Shown piece after piece: positions 49,530 to 58,696 of a DNA stretch of 58,696 nucleotides (position 1 is its first letter; each line of letters opens with the position of its first letter). The notes beneath the pieces were generated by a model. That model saw only the letters and a list, made by a program, of their open reading frames with translations. It was not told the DNA's origin and made no database searches. Source of the stretch: Sphingobacterium endophyticum (lineage in GTDB: Bacteria; Bacteroidota; Bacteroidia; Sphingobacteriales; Sphingobacteriaceae); the NCBI RefSeq assembly GCF_009733535.1, contig NZ_SMMI01000020.1, forward strand, positions 1 to 58,696, read 5' to 3'. Made by a program: the position numbers and the translations under genes.

Positions 49530-51487
49530 TGAAAAGTTTTCGTGAGATTTGTATCCTCCTATTGCTTGTTCTAGGATCGATATCAACCCTATATGCTCAA
49601 CAGACCCTGGAACAGCGATTTCAGCAGGTCGAAGAGCGTTTACGTGCCGTAGCTATTATGAGTCCCGGAATGAATGAAAAAGTAAGGCTTTCTGTTTCGG
49701 GAGTCTCCATTCAGGAATTCGTCCGGGCGCTTGCGGAATCCAATGGCTTGAACATCAATGTGGATCCGGGACTTCAAATAAACATTGCCAACAATTTTCA
49801 AGGTGAAACCCCTTTGAATATTCTTTTGTTCTTGAGCAAAAACTATCAACTGGATATACAGGTTGTTGGAACCATTATGTCGATCAGTGCCATGCAGGGC
49901 GTTGAGCCGATTCACGTTCCGAAAGAACTTAAAATTTCGTATAACACCTCCGAAGGAACGCTGCACTATGAACTCAGCAATGATAAACTGTTGGATGTTG
50001 CACAACTGATATCCAATCTCTCGGGCAGGAATATCGTAGTTCCCAACACCCTAAAAGAGCAGGTAGTAAGCGGCTACATCGAATCAGCTCCATTTGAGAT
50101 AGCATTGGAAAAATTAGCTTTTGCAAATAATTTAAGGTATAACCTGACCCGGGACGGCGTATATGTATTTGAAAGACTAATTCCCGGGGAGGAGCTTTTC
50201 ATCAATCAGGATAGAGAAACCGCAGTGCGTTACCGGAGCAATGCAGCCAACCCGATGCAGGATCCAATGCAGAGCATGGGGGCTCCCGGTGATTTTACGG
50301 TCTATGGGCAAACCACCACTTCAGGGAAAAGATTTACCATTCAGGCCGAAAATACACCCATTATTGAGGTGATAAAGCGAGCAGCTCAAGACGCTGAGGT
50401 GAATTATTTTATTTATTCGGCTATTCAGGGGCAGGTCAGTGCGAATGTACGTGATGTATTGTTCGATGATTTTCTGACCACTATTTTTCAGACCACTCCT
50501 TATACCTATAAAAAGGAAAATAGGATGTACCTCATTGGCGACCGAAAGATGGAAGGGCTCAGAGATAGCAGAATTGTCCAATTGCAACATCGGTCACTGG
50601 ATACGGTGCTGGCCATGATCCCGATGGAATGGAGGAGGGACGTGGAGATCAAGGAATTCAAAGAGCAGAATATGCTGCTATTGTCAGGTTCATCTCCACA
50701 GATCAACGAAATTGAATCCTATATCAAAAGGCTTGACAAGCTGGTGCCTATGGTGCTGATCGAAGTCACGATCTTGGACATTCAAAAGGGAAATACCGTT
50801 AAAACAGGTATCAGTGCAGGCATTGCGGACAGCACAACAAGATACGGCGGTAAATTACTGGGTGAGGGAATCGATTTTACCTTTGGTTCGGGTGGAATCA
50901 ATCGATTCCTGTCGCAGATCGGAAGAAACAGCACTTTTAATCTGGGACGGGTCTCCCCGAACTTCTATGTAACGCTGAAGGCACTGGAAGAAAATCAGAA
51001 CGTGGAAATGCGGTCGGTTCCCAAGCTCTCCACCTTAAATGGTCATAATGCCACATTGAGCATCGGAAGCAAGCGGTACTACAAAACTGAGACCATGAAC
51101 GTTATTCCGTCCCTTCAATCGAATACCATCACAACCGAACAGTATACGGCCGTGGAAGCAAATATGGACATCACGATTAGACCGGTCGTGTCTGGAGATG
51201 ATCAGATCACATTGGATATAGACGTAGATATTACCGACTTTATCGGCAACACTGCCATAAACCAGCCCCCGCCTACCTCGACCAGCAAGTTTCAGTCGAT
51301 CGTGCGTGCCAGAAACGAAGATATGATTGTACTTGGCGGGATCGAACGTATGGAGAACAGTGATACGGGCAGCGGAGTGCCGATTCTTTCAAGAATACCT
51401 GTTCTTCGATGGTTATTTAGCAGTAAGGAAAAAACGATAAGAAAAGTTGTCTCCGTTGTGTTTCTTAAACCGATTATCATTTATTAA
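49529..51487 (+). CDS. gspD: Secretin, GspD/PilQ-like outer-membrane channel
   Basis: Protein of 652 residues from ATG 49529, which overlaps the GspE stop by one base; signal peptide MKSFREICILLLLVLGSIST then YAQ. N-terminal STN/N-domains (residues about 50-140), repeated N-domains, then the secretin C-domain with LVPMVLIEVTILDIQKGN, and a conserved ending VPILSRIPVLRWLFSSK and VVFLKPIIIY. It would form the outer-membrane gate of the secretion apparatus. The ring structure is inferred from family. Confidence 0.93.
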   Translation: MKSFREICILLLLVLGSISTLYAQQTLEQRFQQVEERLRAVAIMSPGMNEKVRLSVSGVSIQEFVRALAESNGLNINVDPGLQINIANNFQGETPLNILLFLSKNYQLDIQVVGTIMSISAMQGVEPIHVPKELKISYNTSEGTLHYELSNDKLLDVAQLISNLSGRNIVVPNTLKEQVVSGYIESAPFEIALEKLAFANNLRYNLTRDGVYVFERLIPGEELFINQDRETAVRYRSNAANPMQDPMQSMGAPGDFTVYGQTTTSGKRFTIQAENTPIIEVIKRAAQDAEVNYFIYSAIQGQVSANVRDVLFDDFLTTIFQTTPYTYKKENRMYLIGDRKMEGLRDSRIVQLQHRSLDTVLAMIPMEWRRDVEIKEFKEQNMLLLSGSSPQINEIESYIKRLDKLVPMVLIEVTILDIQKGNTVKTGISAGIADSTTRYGGKLLGEGIDFTFGSGGINRFLSQIGRNSTFNLGRVSPNFYVTLKALEENQNVEMRSVPKLSTLNGHNATLSIGSKRYYKTETMNVIPSLQSNTITTEQYTAVEANMDITIRPVVSGDDQITLDIDVDITDFIGNTAINQPPPTSTSKFQSIVRARNEDMIVLGGIERMENSDTGSGVPILSRIPVLRWLFSSKEKTIRKVVSVVFLKPIIIY

Positions 51488-51495
51488 CGTGTTGT

Positions 51496-52752
51496 ATGGG
51501 AATCTTGGCTAAGATTAAAGGTCTCTATGAATTAAAGGAATCAATAGGAATCAGTATCTTCCTGGAACCTGACGGTCAATGCAGCTTTCATCTGAGTTAC
51601 CTCAAAAAGACCAATGATGAGATTGAGATACTTTTAAATGAATCTTTTCAAAGTTGGGATACCTTATTGGAATTCTTACAAGATTACAAAGCCATTCCCA
51701 TGGCCATCCAACTGCAGGGCAGGGGAGTGTTAATTAAGGAGATTCCAAAAACGGAAGAGATAACGGATAAATTTCTGGTCGATGTATTTCCCAATTTTAC
51801 AAATGAAGGTTATCTTTTTACCTCTTTTAAAGGTTTTTCCAACGATTGGTTGAGTCTGATCAGAAAGGAACTCTACGTGGATATTCTGGAAAAATTCAAT
51901 TCCCGGGGATATCCTGTCCTTCAGGTGTTTCTAGGTCCTTTTGTGAGTGAAAATATATTGGAATTAATGAATGGATATTCCGGGATATATAAGTTTGCGG
52001 GCCATGAAATTTCGGTAGATACCACCTCAGGGTTATGGGAATCTTATAAATTTGATCCTCAAGAAGGCCGTAGATTTCTATTAAAGATTCAGGGAACGGA
52101 GATGAAGGAAAATTACATCATCCCTTATGCCCTTGCCTTTTCGCTTCTGCTGCAGCCATATCTCGAGGATTATGCCGTTGAGGACCGGAATCTAGTTGAC
52201 GAATTATACGAATACAGGCAAAAACTAAAATTAAAGGTTAATTTCATAGCCTTTCTCAGCATATTATTGGGATTGCTTCTAATCAATGCACTCCTATTTT
52301 CGCATTACAGTTCTAGGGTTGAATGGATGGATTCCAAATCCAAAGAGATTACCTTATCCCAAGGGGAATTGGATAGATTGAATGGAAGATCAATGCAAAA
52401 CGATTCGCTCCTGAGGGAAATGGGATGGAATTCGGGCATCCCAAAATCATGGCTGATCAATCAGTTAATGTCATCCCTTAAGGGTAGGGATGGTTTGCAA
52501 ATTCAGCGAGTTGATGTAAATCCTGCTTTGGAACGAAGATTATCCAGCAAACTAAATGAAAAAATAAATCCGTACCTGATTAAAATTTCGGGCAGTAGCC
52601 TTTCGCTGAATCAACTTGAAAATTGGACCAGGGCGCTTCGGAACCTACCTTGGGTAGAACAGGTCGAAATCAATAGGTTCGTTTCCCGCAACGACCCAAG
52701 GAGCAACTTGATGGACTTTATGTTAAATATGGAATACCGAAATGAACGTTAA
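51496..52752 (+). CDS. GspL/PilM-PilN-like assembly protein
   Basis: Bitopic protein of 418 residues: a cytoplasmic N-terminal region of about 240 residues lacking obvious motifs, one membrane helix (VNFIAFLSILLGLLLINALL), and a periplasmic part with a ferredoxin-like ending (LRNLPWVEQVEINRFVS). That topology matches GspL or a PilM-PilN fusion, which tethers GspE to the envelope. It overlaps the next gene by 11 bp. The specific subfamily is inferred from layout and order. Confidence 0.72.
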   Translation: MGILAKIKGLYELKESIGISIFLEPDGQCSFHLSYLKKTNDEIEILLNESFQSWDTLLEFLQDYKAIPMAIQLQGRGVLIKEIPKTEEITDKFLVDVFPNFTNEGYLFTSFKGFSNDWLSLIRKELYVDILEKFNSRGYPVLQVFLGPFVSENILELMNGYSGIYKFAGHEISVDTTSGLWESYKFDPQEGRRFLLKIQGTEMKENYIIPYALAFSLLLQPYLEDYAVEDRNLVDELYEYRQKLKLKVNFIAFLSILLGLLLINALLFSHYSSRVEWMDSKSKEITLSQGELDRLNGRSMQNDSLLREMGWNSGIPKSWLINQLMSSLKGRDGLQIQRVDVNPALERRLSSKLNEKINPYLIKISGSSLSLNQLENWTRALRNLPWVEQVEINRFVSRNDPRSNLMDFMLNMEYRNER

Positions 52753-53245
52753 GGATTGGACATACAGGAAGAAGAATATGGCACTGATTGTTTTGGTAAT
52801 CGTTGCGCTATTAATATCCTGGTTTCTAGCTTTTGGAAAGACCTACTGGTTGATTCGTGATTATCATGGGATTGAGGATAATCTTGAAAATAACCCATGG
52901 ATTCATTCGAATAAAAAAAGTGTTTCGGACAAGGTGATATTGCAGGATAGTTTGCTATCTCTCTATACCGCCGACTCCACGACCTGGAGCATTGGTCTGC
53001 TGTCGAATCTAAGTGATGCTATTAGGGAAGAGGAGGTAAGGGTGAATTTTGAAAATCACGAAATAAAAACCAACCATAAGATTCTGGAAAGGGAAGTGAC
53101 ATTAATTGGGACATACCAGGAAATTGAGAAATCTTTAAAGAACATTGAAAGTAAATTTTTTATTAAATCGGTTAAACTATATGTCGATAAAGGCTCATTA
53201 AAATGTCAGGTTTCACTAGCAGTAATCAAAGCAAGCAATGAATAA
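52742..53245 (+). CDS. GspM/PilO-like protein
   Basis: Protein of 167 residues with a short basic cytoplasmic start, one membrane helix (MALIVLVIVALLISWFLAFG) and a periplasmic domain ending in a ferredoxin-like alpha/beta region (EREVTLIGTYQEIEKSLKNI). This is the usual topology of GspM/PilO, partner of GspL/PilN, and the gene directly follows and overlaps it. Last gene of the secretion operon. Sequence similarity alone would be weak. Confidence 0.7.
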   Translation: MNVKDWTYRKKNMALIVLVIVALLISWFLAFGKTYWLIRDYHGIEDNLENNPWIHSNKKSVSDKVILQDSLLSLYTADSTTWSIGLLSNLSDAIREEEVRVNFENHEIKTNHKILEREVTLIGTYQEIEKSLKNIESKFFIKSVKLYVDKGSLKCQVSLAVIKASNE

Positions 53246-53620
53246 TATTTTCCGAGGATTTACCCACATTATCGAAAATCTACAATCAAAATTATAGGGT
53301 CACATTGAATAAATGATTCTGACATCCTCAAATCCAGATGTTTTATCATTTTTAAGTATCGAATAAAACCCTAAGCTCTGTATTGAAAATACCCATTTTT
53401 AAGCAATTGTAAACAACAAATATTTTTTTTAAATTTTTCTTTTTTAATTTATTCTCAATATTTATCTTTACTCAGAATCAAATTATTAACAGTAATAACC
53501 TTCGAGTTGTTTGATGCGAAAAATTATTTTCTCGAACAACTGATTTAACTAATTTTCCGAAACTTTTAATGAGTTCCTGATATAAAGAAACAAACCGTCT
53601 AATTATATTAACCTATTTGT
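53246..53620 (+). other. Intergenic region before the exported-protein genes
   Basis: About 375 bp, AT-rich, no credible ORF. Poly-T tracts near 53425-53455 and TATCTTTA near 53464 may form a weak promoter (-7-like). Nothing resembling a structured RNA was recognised. Confidence 0.5.
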
Positions 53621-54409
53621 ATGGATAAAATCTTCACGTCCTTTTTATTGATTGTGCTCTGTTCTAGCACATTGTCATTATTTGGACAGACATCTACGTT
53701 TGTCAAGAACATCAATGTCAGCATTAACAACAGGGTGGAGTTGACCAATGAAACCAATCAACCGTTAAAGATAGGTGGAATCTACCGGGTAAAAATGAAT
53801 GTTCCCAATACGGGAACGAGATCGGGAGCAGAATATCTGGTCTGGTACGATGCCCCTGCCGGAATATGGAAGGTCAGGATGGTCAATGCCTCAGGTATCA
53901 ATTCCAATCACCCGACATTGGAAATTGAGAATAATGTGGTCAAGGTTGCAACCCAACATGTTACTTCCTATGGCATCCGCATATTTTGCGAGTTTTACGA
54001 TGTTGGCAGCGGCAATGTGCTGCCAGCTTTGCTGGGTTCTTCCTATCAATGGCAAAGACTGTCCAGTAAGATGTATTACCTAGATGGAAACGTTGGTATT
54101 GGCACCGAAAACCCCGCTGATAAATTTGAAGTCAATGGCGTTATCAAGGCCAAAGAAATCAAGGTGGTGGCAACAGGATGGCCGGATTATGTCTTTGAAC
54201 CCGATTACCCTTTAAGTCCCTTGCCACAGGTAAAAAAGTTCATTGAGGAGAACGGTCACTTGCCCGAAGTTCCCAGTGCACGCACGATCGAAAATGAAGG
54301 GCTTTCGGTAGGAGAAATGAATAAGATTTTAATAAAGAAAATTGAAGAGTTAACACTTCACCAAATCAAATTGGAGGAAAGAATAACAGAACTGGAGAAA
54401 AGGCAATGA
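53621..54409 (+). CDS. Exported coiled-coil tail protein 1
   Basis: Exported protein of 262 residues: signal peptide FTSFLLIVLCSSTLSLFGQ, beta-rich domain to about residue 145, then NVGIGTENPADKFEVNGVIK as in Bacteroidota exported and tail-fibre-like proteins, followed by PDYVFEPDYPLSPL and a C-terminal coiled coil (ILIKKIEELTLHQIKLEERI). The same C-terminal pattern recurs in the next gene. Likely surface or secreted; function unknown. It follows the secretion operon after 375 bp. Confidence 0.75.
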   Translation: MDKIFTSFLLIVLCSSTLSLFGQTSTFVKNINVSINNRVELTNETNQPLKIGGIYRVKMNVPNTGTRSGAEYLVWYDAPAGIWKVRMVNASGINSNHPTLEIENNVVKVATQHVTSYGIRIFCEFYDVGSGNVLPALLGSSYQWQRLSSKMYYLDGNVGIGTENPADKFEVNGVIKAKEIKVVATGWPDYVFEPDYPLSPLPQVKKFIEENGHLPEVPSARTIENEGLSVGEMNKILIKKIEELTLHQIKLEERITELEKRQ

Positions 54410-54469
54410 TGATCTAAGAGCTGTTTTCACCAATTCAATTAAAAGCACTAACCAAAAACCAATTATTAT

Positions 54470-55132
54470 ATGAGAACGAATACCAAATATCTAAAGATAA
54501 TTCTATCTTTTTTACCGTTCCTTTTTGGAACCATATTGACTTCCAAAGCTCAGAACCTCTTCCCCACGACCAAAAATAGTTATATCACAATTGATGGAGG
54601 TGGTATCAACCAACTGGCTCCGGTGACGACTGGCGGATGGGCTAGGGGCACAACTTATTTTAATTCGGATGGGACCAAAGGTTTTTTTAGTTTGGGAATG
54701 TTGGGTTCTGTAGGAAATCCTTCAAGGTTCTATCTTGCATTTGCTGAGAATTCCCCTTGGGCCAGTGAACTGGGGATGCATTTTCTTCCCAATGGAAATA
54801 TAGGCGTTGGAACGGTTTCACCTGTTGCCAGATTAACCGTTAATGGAAACATCCTCGCAAAGGAAATAAAGATCAAAACGGATATCACGGTACCGGATTA
54901 TGTCTTTGAACAGGATTATCAGATGATGTCACTTTCGGAGATCGAAGAATTTGTCGCCAAACATAAGCACCTTCCTGAAATCCCATCTGCCAAGGCTATT
55001 GAAAGGGATGGACTGGACGTGGCTGAGATGAATCTACTGCTATTAAAGAAGATAGAGGAACTAACGCTCCATTTGATCGAAAATGAGAAGGAATTGAAAA
55101 AAATTAAAATTTTATTGGGTGAACGTGATTAA
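54470..55132 (+). CDS. Exported coiled-coil tail protein 2
   Basis: Paralogue of 220 residues with signal-like start (IILSFLPFLFGTILTSKAQ), a different N-terminal beta domain, then IGVGTVSPVARLTVNGNILA and the shared ending VPDYVFEQDYQMMSLSEIEE, KHLPEIPSAKAIERDGLDVA and a coiled coil. The variable head on a constant tail suggests the tail is an assembly module. It lies 60 bp after protein 1 and 31 bp before the RHS-like gene. Confidence 0.75.
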   Translation: MRTNTKYLKIILSFLPFLFGTILTSKAQNLFPTTKNSYITIDGGGINQLAPVTTGGWARGTTYFNSDGTKGFFSLGMLGSVGNPSRFYLAFAENSPWASELGMHFLPNGNIGVGTVSPVARLTVNGNILAKEIKIKTDITVPDYVFEQDYQMMSLSEIEEFVAKHKHLPEIPSAKAIERDGLDVAEMNLLLLKKIEELTLHLIENEKELKKIKILLGERD

Positions 55133-55163
55133 GTATTCATTTTACAACAAATATTGAGGTTCT

Positions 55164-58100
55164 ATGAGAAACATTGTAATTTTTCTTCTTTTTAATTTTT
55201 GCATATTGAATTCGTTTGGGCAGTATGCCGTGAATACCTTAGCTGAATATACTACCATTAATAAGCAATTTACCCCATTCCCCCAAATACAAACTGATGG
55301 AGTAGATCTCTATTCGGGAAAGTTAAATCTCTCCTATAGTTTATTAGGTGGTGTGGGGCAGCAGGACTTAAATAATATATTTCTGTCTTATTCAGGTGGC
55401 GGAGTAAGGGTTAATGAAGAAGCAAGTGAAATTGGGTTAGGATGGTCCATATATACGCACGCTACGATATCTCGAGAAGTACGTGGTTTAGGAGACTTTG
55501 AAGTAGTTGCCGGGGAGAATCATGGCTTTATCAATACCAGCATTTCACTTCCCACATACAATTCCTTTTTCACGACTGAATTACAAAATATTTTAACAGA
55601 GCACCTGTTCAATAAGTTTACGGATGATTCTTCGATTGCAACAACGTTTTACGATACAGAACCTGATGTTTTTACATTAAATTTAGGGGATCGATCAGTT
55701 ACTTTTGTCTTGCCACAAAGGCTTGGTAGCAATTTAATTACTGCAAAGTTATTAAATAAAGAAGATAAGATAAAAATATTTTTTGATGTTCAAAATACAA
55801 ATTTTACAGTTATTGATGAGTATGGAACGCAATATCTTTTTGATATCAAAGATTATACAGTGAGCTCATCTAAATCGTCTAATATGGGACCAAATTATGA
55901 CGAATTATATCGTACTTCAACATTCCAGACCCCCTTATTGACAAACTGGCATGTCAGCCGCATGAAAAAGATAAATAATGAGGAATTTTTATATACTTAT
56001 CAAAAGGTAAATAAAGGAGAGAGCCCTTCATCTAGTCATTCTTACAGTGTTGTAGCCTGTATTGATGGAATGCCTGACAAGATTTATGGAAATGGAGAAA
56101 CGACATATACAGTATTCATAAATGAATCTGTAGTTCATCAATTAAAGAAAATTGTTTTCCCTAACGGGTACGTGGATTTTTTATACTCAAATAGGACAGA
56201 TCTACCAATTTGTGGTTCACTTCCATATTATACCGATTTGCTCAAGCAGAGTATTCCCGGTGGTTCCACAACTACGAATTTTCAAAAGTTGGATAAAATT
56301 CAGCTTTTTAATAAATCAGGGGCTGTTATTAAAGAAATATCGTTTAATTTTTCTTATTTCAACCAAGGAAAAACATTTGTTTCCCACAATAGTAAAGAAT
56401 TGAGGTTAAAGCTAGATAAAGCGCTAATTGGGCCGGAAGAGTTTAGTTTTGTTTATAATAAGTCCGATTCTTTACCTGACAAACTTAGTTGGTCCATGGA
56501 TTACTTAGGCTTTTTTAACGGAAGATTGAACCCTACTTTAATTCCAAGTAACCATCTTAGATATTGGTGTTCGGCCAGTATTCATTGTAACAGCTGCTTT
56601 AGAGACATTTATTCTTTGAACCCCGACAAACGAGGAAACAGAACTCCTTCTCTGAATCATGCTAAGATCGGAAATTTGACGGAAGTTAGAAGTAAAATCG
56701 GTAAAGTGACAAAAATCGATTATGAGCTGAACAATTTTTTGTTGAGTAAATCAGATACCGTCAACTCAGGATATGATTTTGACAGTGAGAAAATTGAGGA
56801 ATATGTGGCTCAGTATGCGTCTACAACTGTCCAAACAGATGTTTTTACGGTTAGTCAAAACTCAGGAGTATATATAGATTATCAAAGAATTTGCGGAGGG
56901 GATTTTAATAAACCGCAAGGTGAGAGCCATTATAAATGTGAACTTGAATTTGAAGATACTCAACAAATAGCTTACGAAATTGTCAATGCAAATACAAATG
57001 CAGTAGTTAGGACATTGTATCACTCCAGCCCTGATCCTACCACCGATCAATCTTTAGCACCTGGACAATATTTTGTTAGGTTCAAATCGCTGAAAGATCC
57101 ATGGAATACCATTAACCTTCCGGGAAGTCCCGATCATGGAAAGCTTTATTATTTTGCTGCGAAAGTCATATTAAGAAAAAGCCAATTGGAGCAGAATGGG
57201 GGATGGCTCAATGTGAATTTTGCGGGATTAAGGGTTAAATCAATTAAGTACTATGATAACAATAACTTGGAAATTCAAAAGGATTATGAATATAATGAAT
57301 TTGGTTCCAATAAATCCTCAGGAAATTTATCACATCCTTATATTAACTATTATGATAGATATGTTTCGCAGTCACATTCCCATGATATTCAAAGCTTGCC
57401 AAGTCATTCAACTCAGTTTTTTACTGTAAATTTTACATCTGATATCAATGTTTATGGGGGGAGCCAACCTAAAATTGGATATTCAAACGTCAGGGAATAT
57501 TACAAAGAAGGGGCTAACTTTAATGGATATACTGATAATATATTCTATAATTTAAGGAATGAATATGCAATTGCTGACAAGGGTTCCCACAAACATCTTT
57601 TTCCTACCTTTGAAGAGGATATTCATAAAGCTACCTATAATTTTTATCCACTTAAAAGTTTCTATCATATAAATGGAAAACTAAAAAAAAGGAATTTTTT
57701 TAATCAGCAAAACCAATTGTTGGAACAGGAAAGTTTTGTTTATGAAAGCAATCAATTTGAATTTGGAAAGGCTGTACTAAATGGTGGTAAGGTATCATCC
57801 TTTACTATTGAAAATTATAATGACATTGGTGAATTGGCTAAAAGAGACGTTAAACTTGTTACTTATCAGCCCTATTTAATTTATGATAACACGAACCCAT
57901 TGGTGAAAAAGATTCGAATCACCAATAGCAATTCGCTGATGGTCCTTAAGGAGGAAAGTTGGGCGTACAACAGTGTCAATTACAATCTATCGAATTATTC
58001 ATTAAGAAATTCAGACAATAATGTTTTTAAAACTACTTATCTGTATCCAAACGATTTACAAGCTTCTGGAAGACCAAATATGAACATCTTGATTGAGAAG

Positions 58101-58667
58101 AATGTTCTGTTTAGACCAATAGAAACTTCAAATTATTTTAATGACAAACTAATTAATAAAGTTGCATTTGAATATTCACTTTTTCATCAGAAATTTATAT
58201 TTCCTAGTAAAGAAACACATTTTTTGGATGGTATACAGGTCGGAAAACAATTTCTGTTTGATTATGAGCCAAATTCCGGGAACGTGATTTCTATTGTTAA
58301 GGTGAATGGCCCCTCTACGGTTTACCTGTGGGGCTATGGCGGTCAGTATCCTATCGCCAAGATCGAGAATGCAAGCTATGCTGAAGTACAGCAGGTATTA
58401 ACCGCTTCGGAGATCAACTCCTTGAACCTGCCGGCCGTAAGTGATGCAACGGTTCAAACGATTACTTCCAAACTGAGAAATAGTGCGCTCATGAAAACAG
58501 CCTTGGTCACGAGCTACACGTACAAACCTTTGATAGGTATGACGAGCAAGACGGACCCTCGGGGGATCACGGAGCACTACGAGTACGACGGTTTCCAGCG
58601 CCTGAAGGACGTTCTCGACTTTGAGAAGAACGTGCTTACGGATTACCAGTACCATTACCGTCCCTAA
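55164..58667 (+). CDS. Large RHS-like exported protein
   Basis: Protein of 1167 residues with signal peptide MRNIVIFLLFNFCILNSFGQ. The N-terminal part has DGVDLYSGKLNLSYSLLGG and NEEASEIGLGWSIYTHATIS, typical of Bacteroidota RHS/YD-repeat precursors. The central region is long and variable. The C-terminus reads TSKTDPRGITEHYEYDGFQR and DYQYHYRP, a YD-repeat-like ending. DNA after about 58300 becomes visibly more GC-rich. Such proteins form shells for toxins or large surface proteins; here no separate toxin domain is visible. Confidence 0.82.
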   Translation: MRNIVIFLLFNFCILNSFGQYAVNTLAEYTTINKQFTPFPQIQTDGVDLYSGKLNLSYSLLGGVGQQDLNNIFLSYSGGGVRVNEEASEIGLGWSIYTHATISREVRGLGDFEVVAGENHGFINTSISLPTYNSFFTTELQNILTEHLFNKFTDDSSIATTFYDTEPDVFTLNLGDRSVTFVLPQRLGSNLITAKLLNKEDKIKIFFDVQNTNFTVIDEYGTQYLFDIKDYTVSSSKSSNMGPNYDELYRTSTFQTPLLTNWHVSRMKKINNEEFLYTYQKVNKGESPSSSHSYSVVACIDGMPDKIYGNGETTYTVFINESVVHQLKKIVFPNGYVDFLYSNRTDLPICGSLPYYTDLLKQSIPGGSTTTNFQKLDKIQLFNKSGAVIKEISFNFSYFNQGKTFVSHNSKELRLKLDKALIGPEEFSFVYNKSDSLPDKLSWSMDYLGFFNGRLNPTLIPSNHLRYWCSASIHCNSCFRDIYSLNPDKRGNRTPSLNHAKIGNLTEVRSKIGKVTKIDYELNNFLLSKSDTVNSGYDFDSEKIEEYVAQYASTTVQTDVFTVSQNSGVYIDYQRICGGDFNKPQGESHYKCELEFEDTQQIAYEIVNANTNAVVRTLYHSSPDPTTDQSLAPGQYFVRFKSLKDPWNTINLPGSPDHGKLYYFAAKVILRKSQLEQNGGWLNVNFAGLRVKSIKYYDNNNLEIQKDYEYNEFGSNKSSGNLSHPYINYYDRYVSQSHSHDIQSLPSHSTQFFTVNFTSDINVYGGSQPKIGYSNVREYYKEGANFNGYTDNIFYNLRNEYAIADKGSHKHLFPTFEEDIHKATYNFYPLKSFYHINGKLKKRNFFNQQNQLLEQESFVYESNQFEFGKAVLNGGKVSSFTIENYNDIGELAKRDVKLVTYQPYLIYDNTNPLVKKIRITNSNSLMVLKEESWAYNSVNYNLSNYSLRNSDNNVFKTTYLYPNDLQASGRPNMNILIEKNVLFRPIETSNYFNDKLINKVAFEYSLFHQKFIFPSKETHFLDGIQVGKQFLFDYEPNSGNVISIVKVNGPSTVYLWGYGGQYPIAKIENASYAEVQQVLTASEINSLNLPAVSDATVQTITSKLRNSALMKTALVTSYTYKPLIGMTSKTDPRGITEHYEYDGFQRLKDVLDFEKNVLTDYQYHYRP

Positions 58668-58679
58668 CCTACCAGAACG

Positions 58680-58696
58680 ATGAAAAGACTACTGAA
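58680..58696 (+). CDS. Start of a further gene, cut by window edge
   Basis: An ATG at 58680 opens MKRLL 12 bp after the RHS-like stop codon, in the same direction. Only five codons are visible. It fits the start of another exported protein, but identity cannot be judged. Confidence 0.4.

Noticed and set aside
1..58696. CRISPR arrays, tRNA or rRNA genes
   Set aside because: No regular repeat-spacer pattern, tRNA cloverleaf or rRNA-like sequence was seen by eye. A tRNA scan would be decisive.

Overview
This window reads as a Bacteroidota genome, most like Sphingobacteriia or Flavobacteriia. It has moderate to low GC, TAnnTTTG-type promoter boxes, few clear Shine-Dalgarno sites, and gene families restricted to that phylum (TraE-TraQ conjugation set, DUF3408, DUF6428, DUF6660, Bacteroidota coiled-coil tail proteins). 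No tRNA, rRNA or CRISPR array was seen.

Positions 1 to about 45.9 kb are most of a CTnDOT-like integrative conjugative element (ICE). The left edge cuts the coupling protein MobC. MobC, relaxase MobB and MobA run leftward. A strong hairpin (3329-3384) upstream of mobA is the best oriT candidate. A ParA-like TraA, three tandem DUF3408 proteins and TraD run rightward. A metal cassette (CDF transporter, TonB-dependent receptor, DUF6660) interrupts the tra genes. It is followed by the mating-pore operon traE-F-G-I-J-K-(orf)-L-M-N-O-Q, which ends at a clear terminator near 19.57 kb.

The cargo and regulatory block (19.6-37.2 kb) holds:
- a two-TM protein with a TIGR02391 (HEPN-like) protein;
- an uncharacterised two-gene operon, a double-HKD phospholipase D-type protein with a 533-residue partner, which is a candidate defence system;
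- two excisionase-like HTH proteins;
- a receiver-like protein behind a highly structured ~180-nt leader;
- an IS110-family transposase;
- NhaA;
- an arsenic/chromate operon (arsR, DUF6428, doxX, chrA, metallophosphoesterase, a lipoyl H-protein, acr3);
- a SulP transporter with an excellent promoter.

The PRTRC cassette (37.7-43.8 kb: ThiF, B, probable F, C, E, small proteins, DUF932, SSB) is the DNA-maintenance module. A tyrosine integrase (44.5-45.7 kb) lies near the right end of the element.

Beyond the integrase lies a decayed IS4-type transposase. After it comes a non-ICE cluster on the + strand: a compact type II secretion/type IV pilus-like operon (pseudopilin, prepilin peptidase, GspE, secretin, GspL-like, GspM/PilO-like; no GspF seen), then two exported coiled-coil proteins, a large RHS-like exported protein, and the start of another gene. 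The secretion genes and exported proteins are plausibly machine and cargo, but this is inference.

The most interesting signals are the structured leader at 25859-26038 with possible alternative pairing to the downstream start codon, the PLD two-gene operon, the lipoyl protein in the arsenic operon, a ~30-50 bp repeat family in sense orientation through the mob/tra modules, the traE leader hairpin, and hairpin-rich flanks of the IS110 element.
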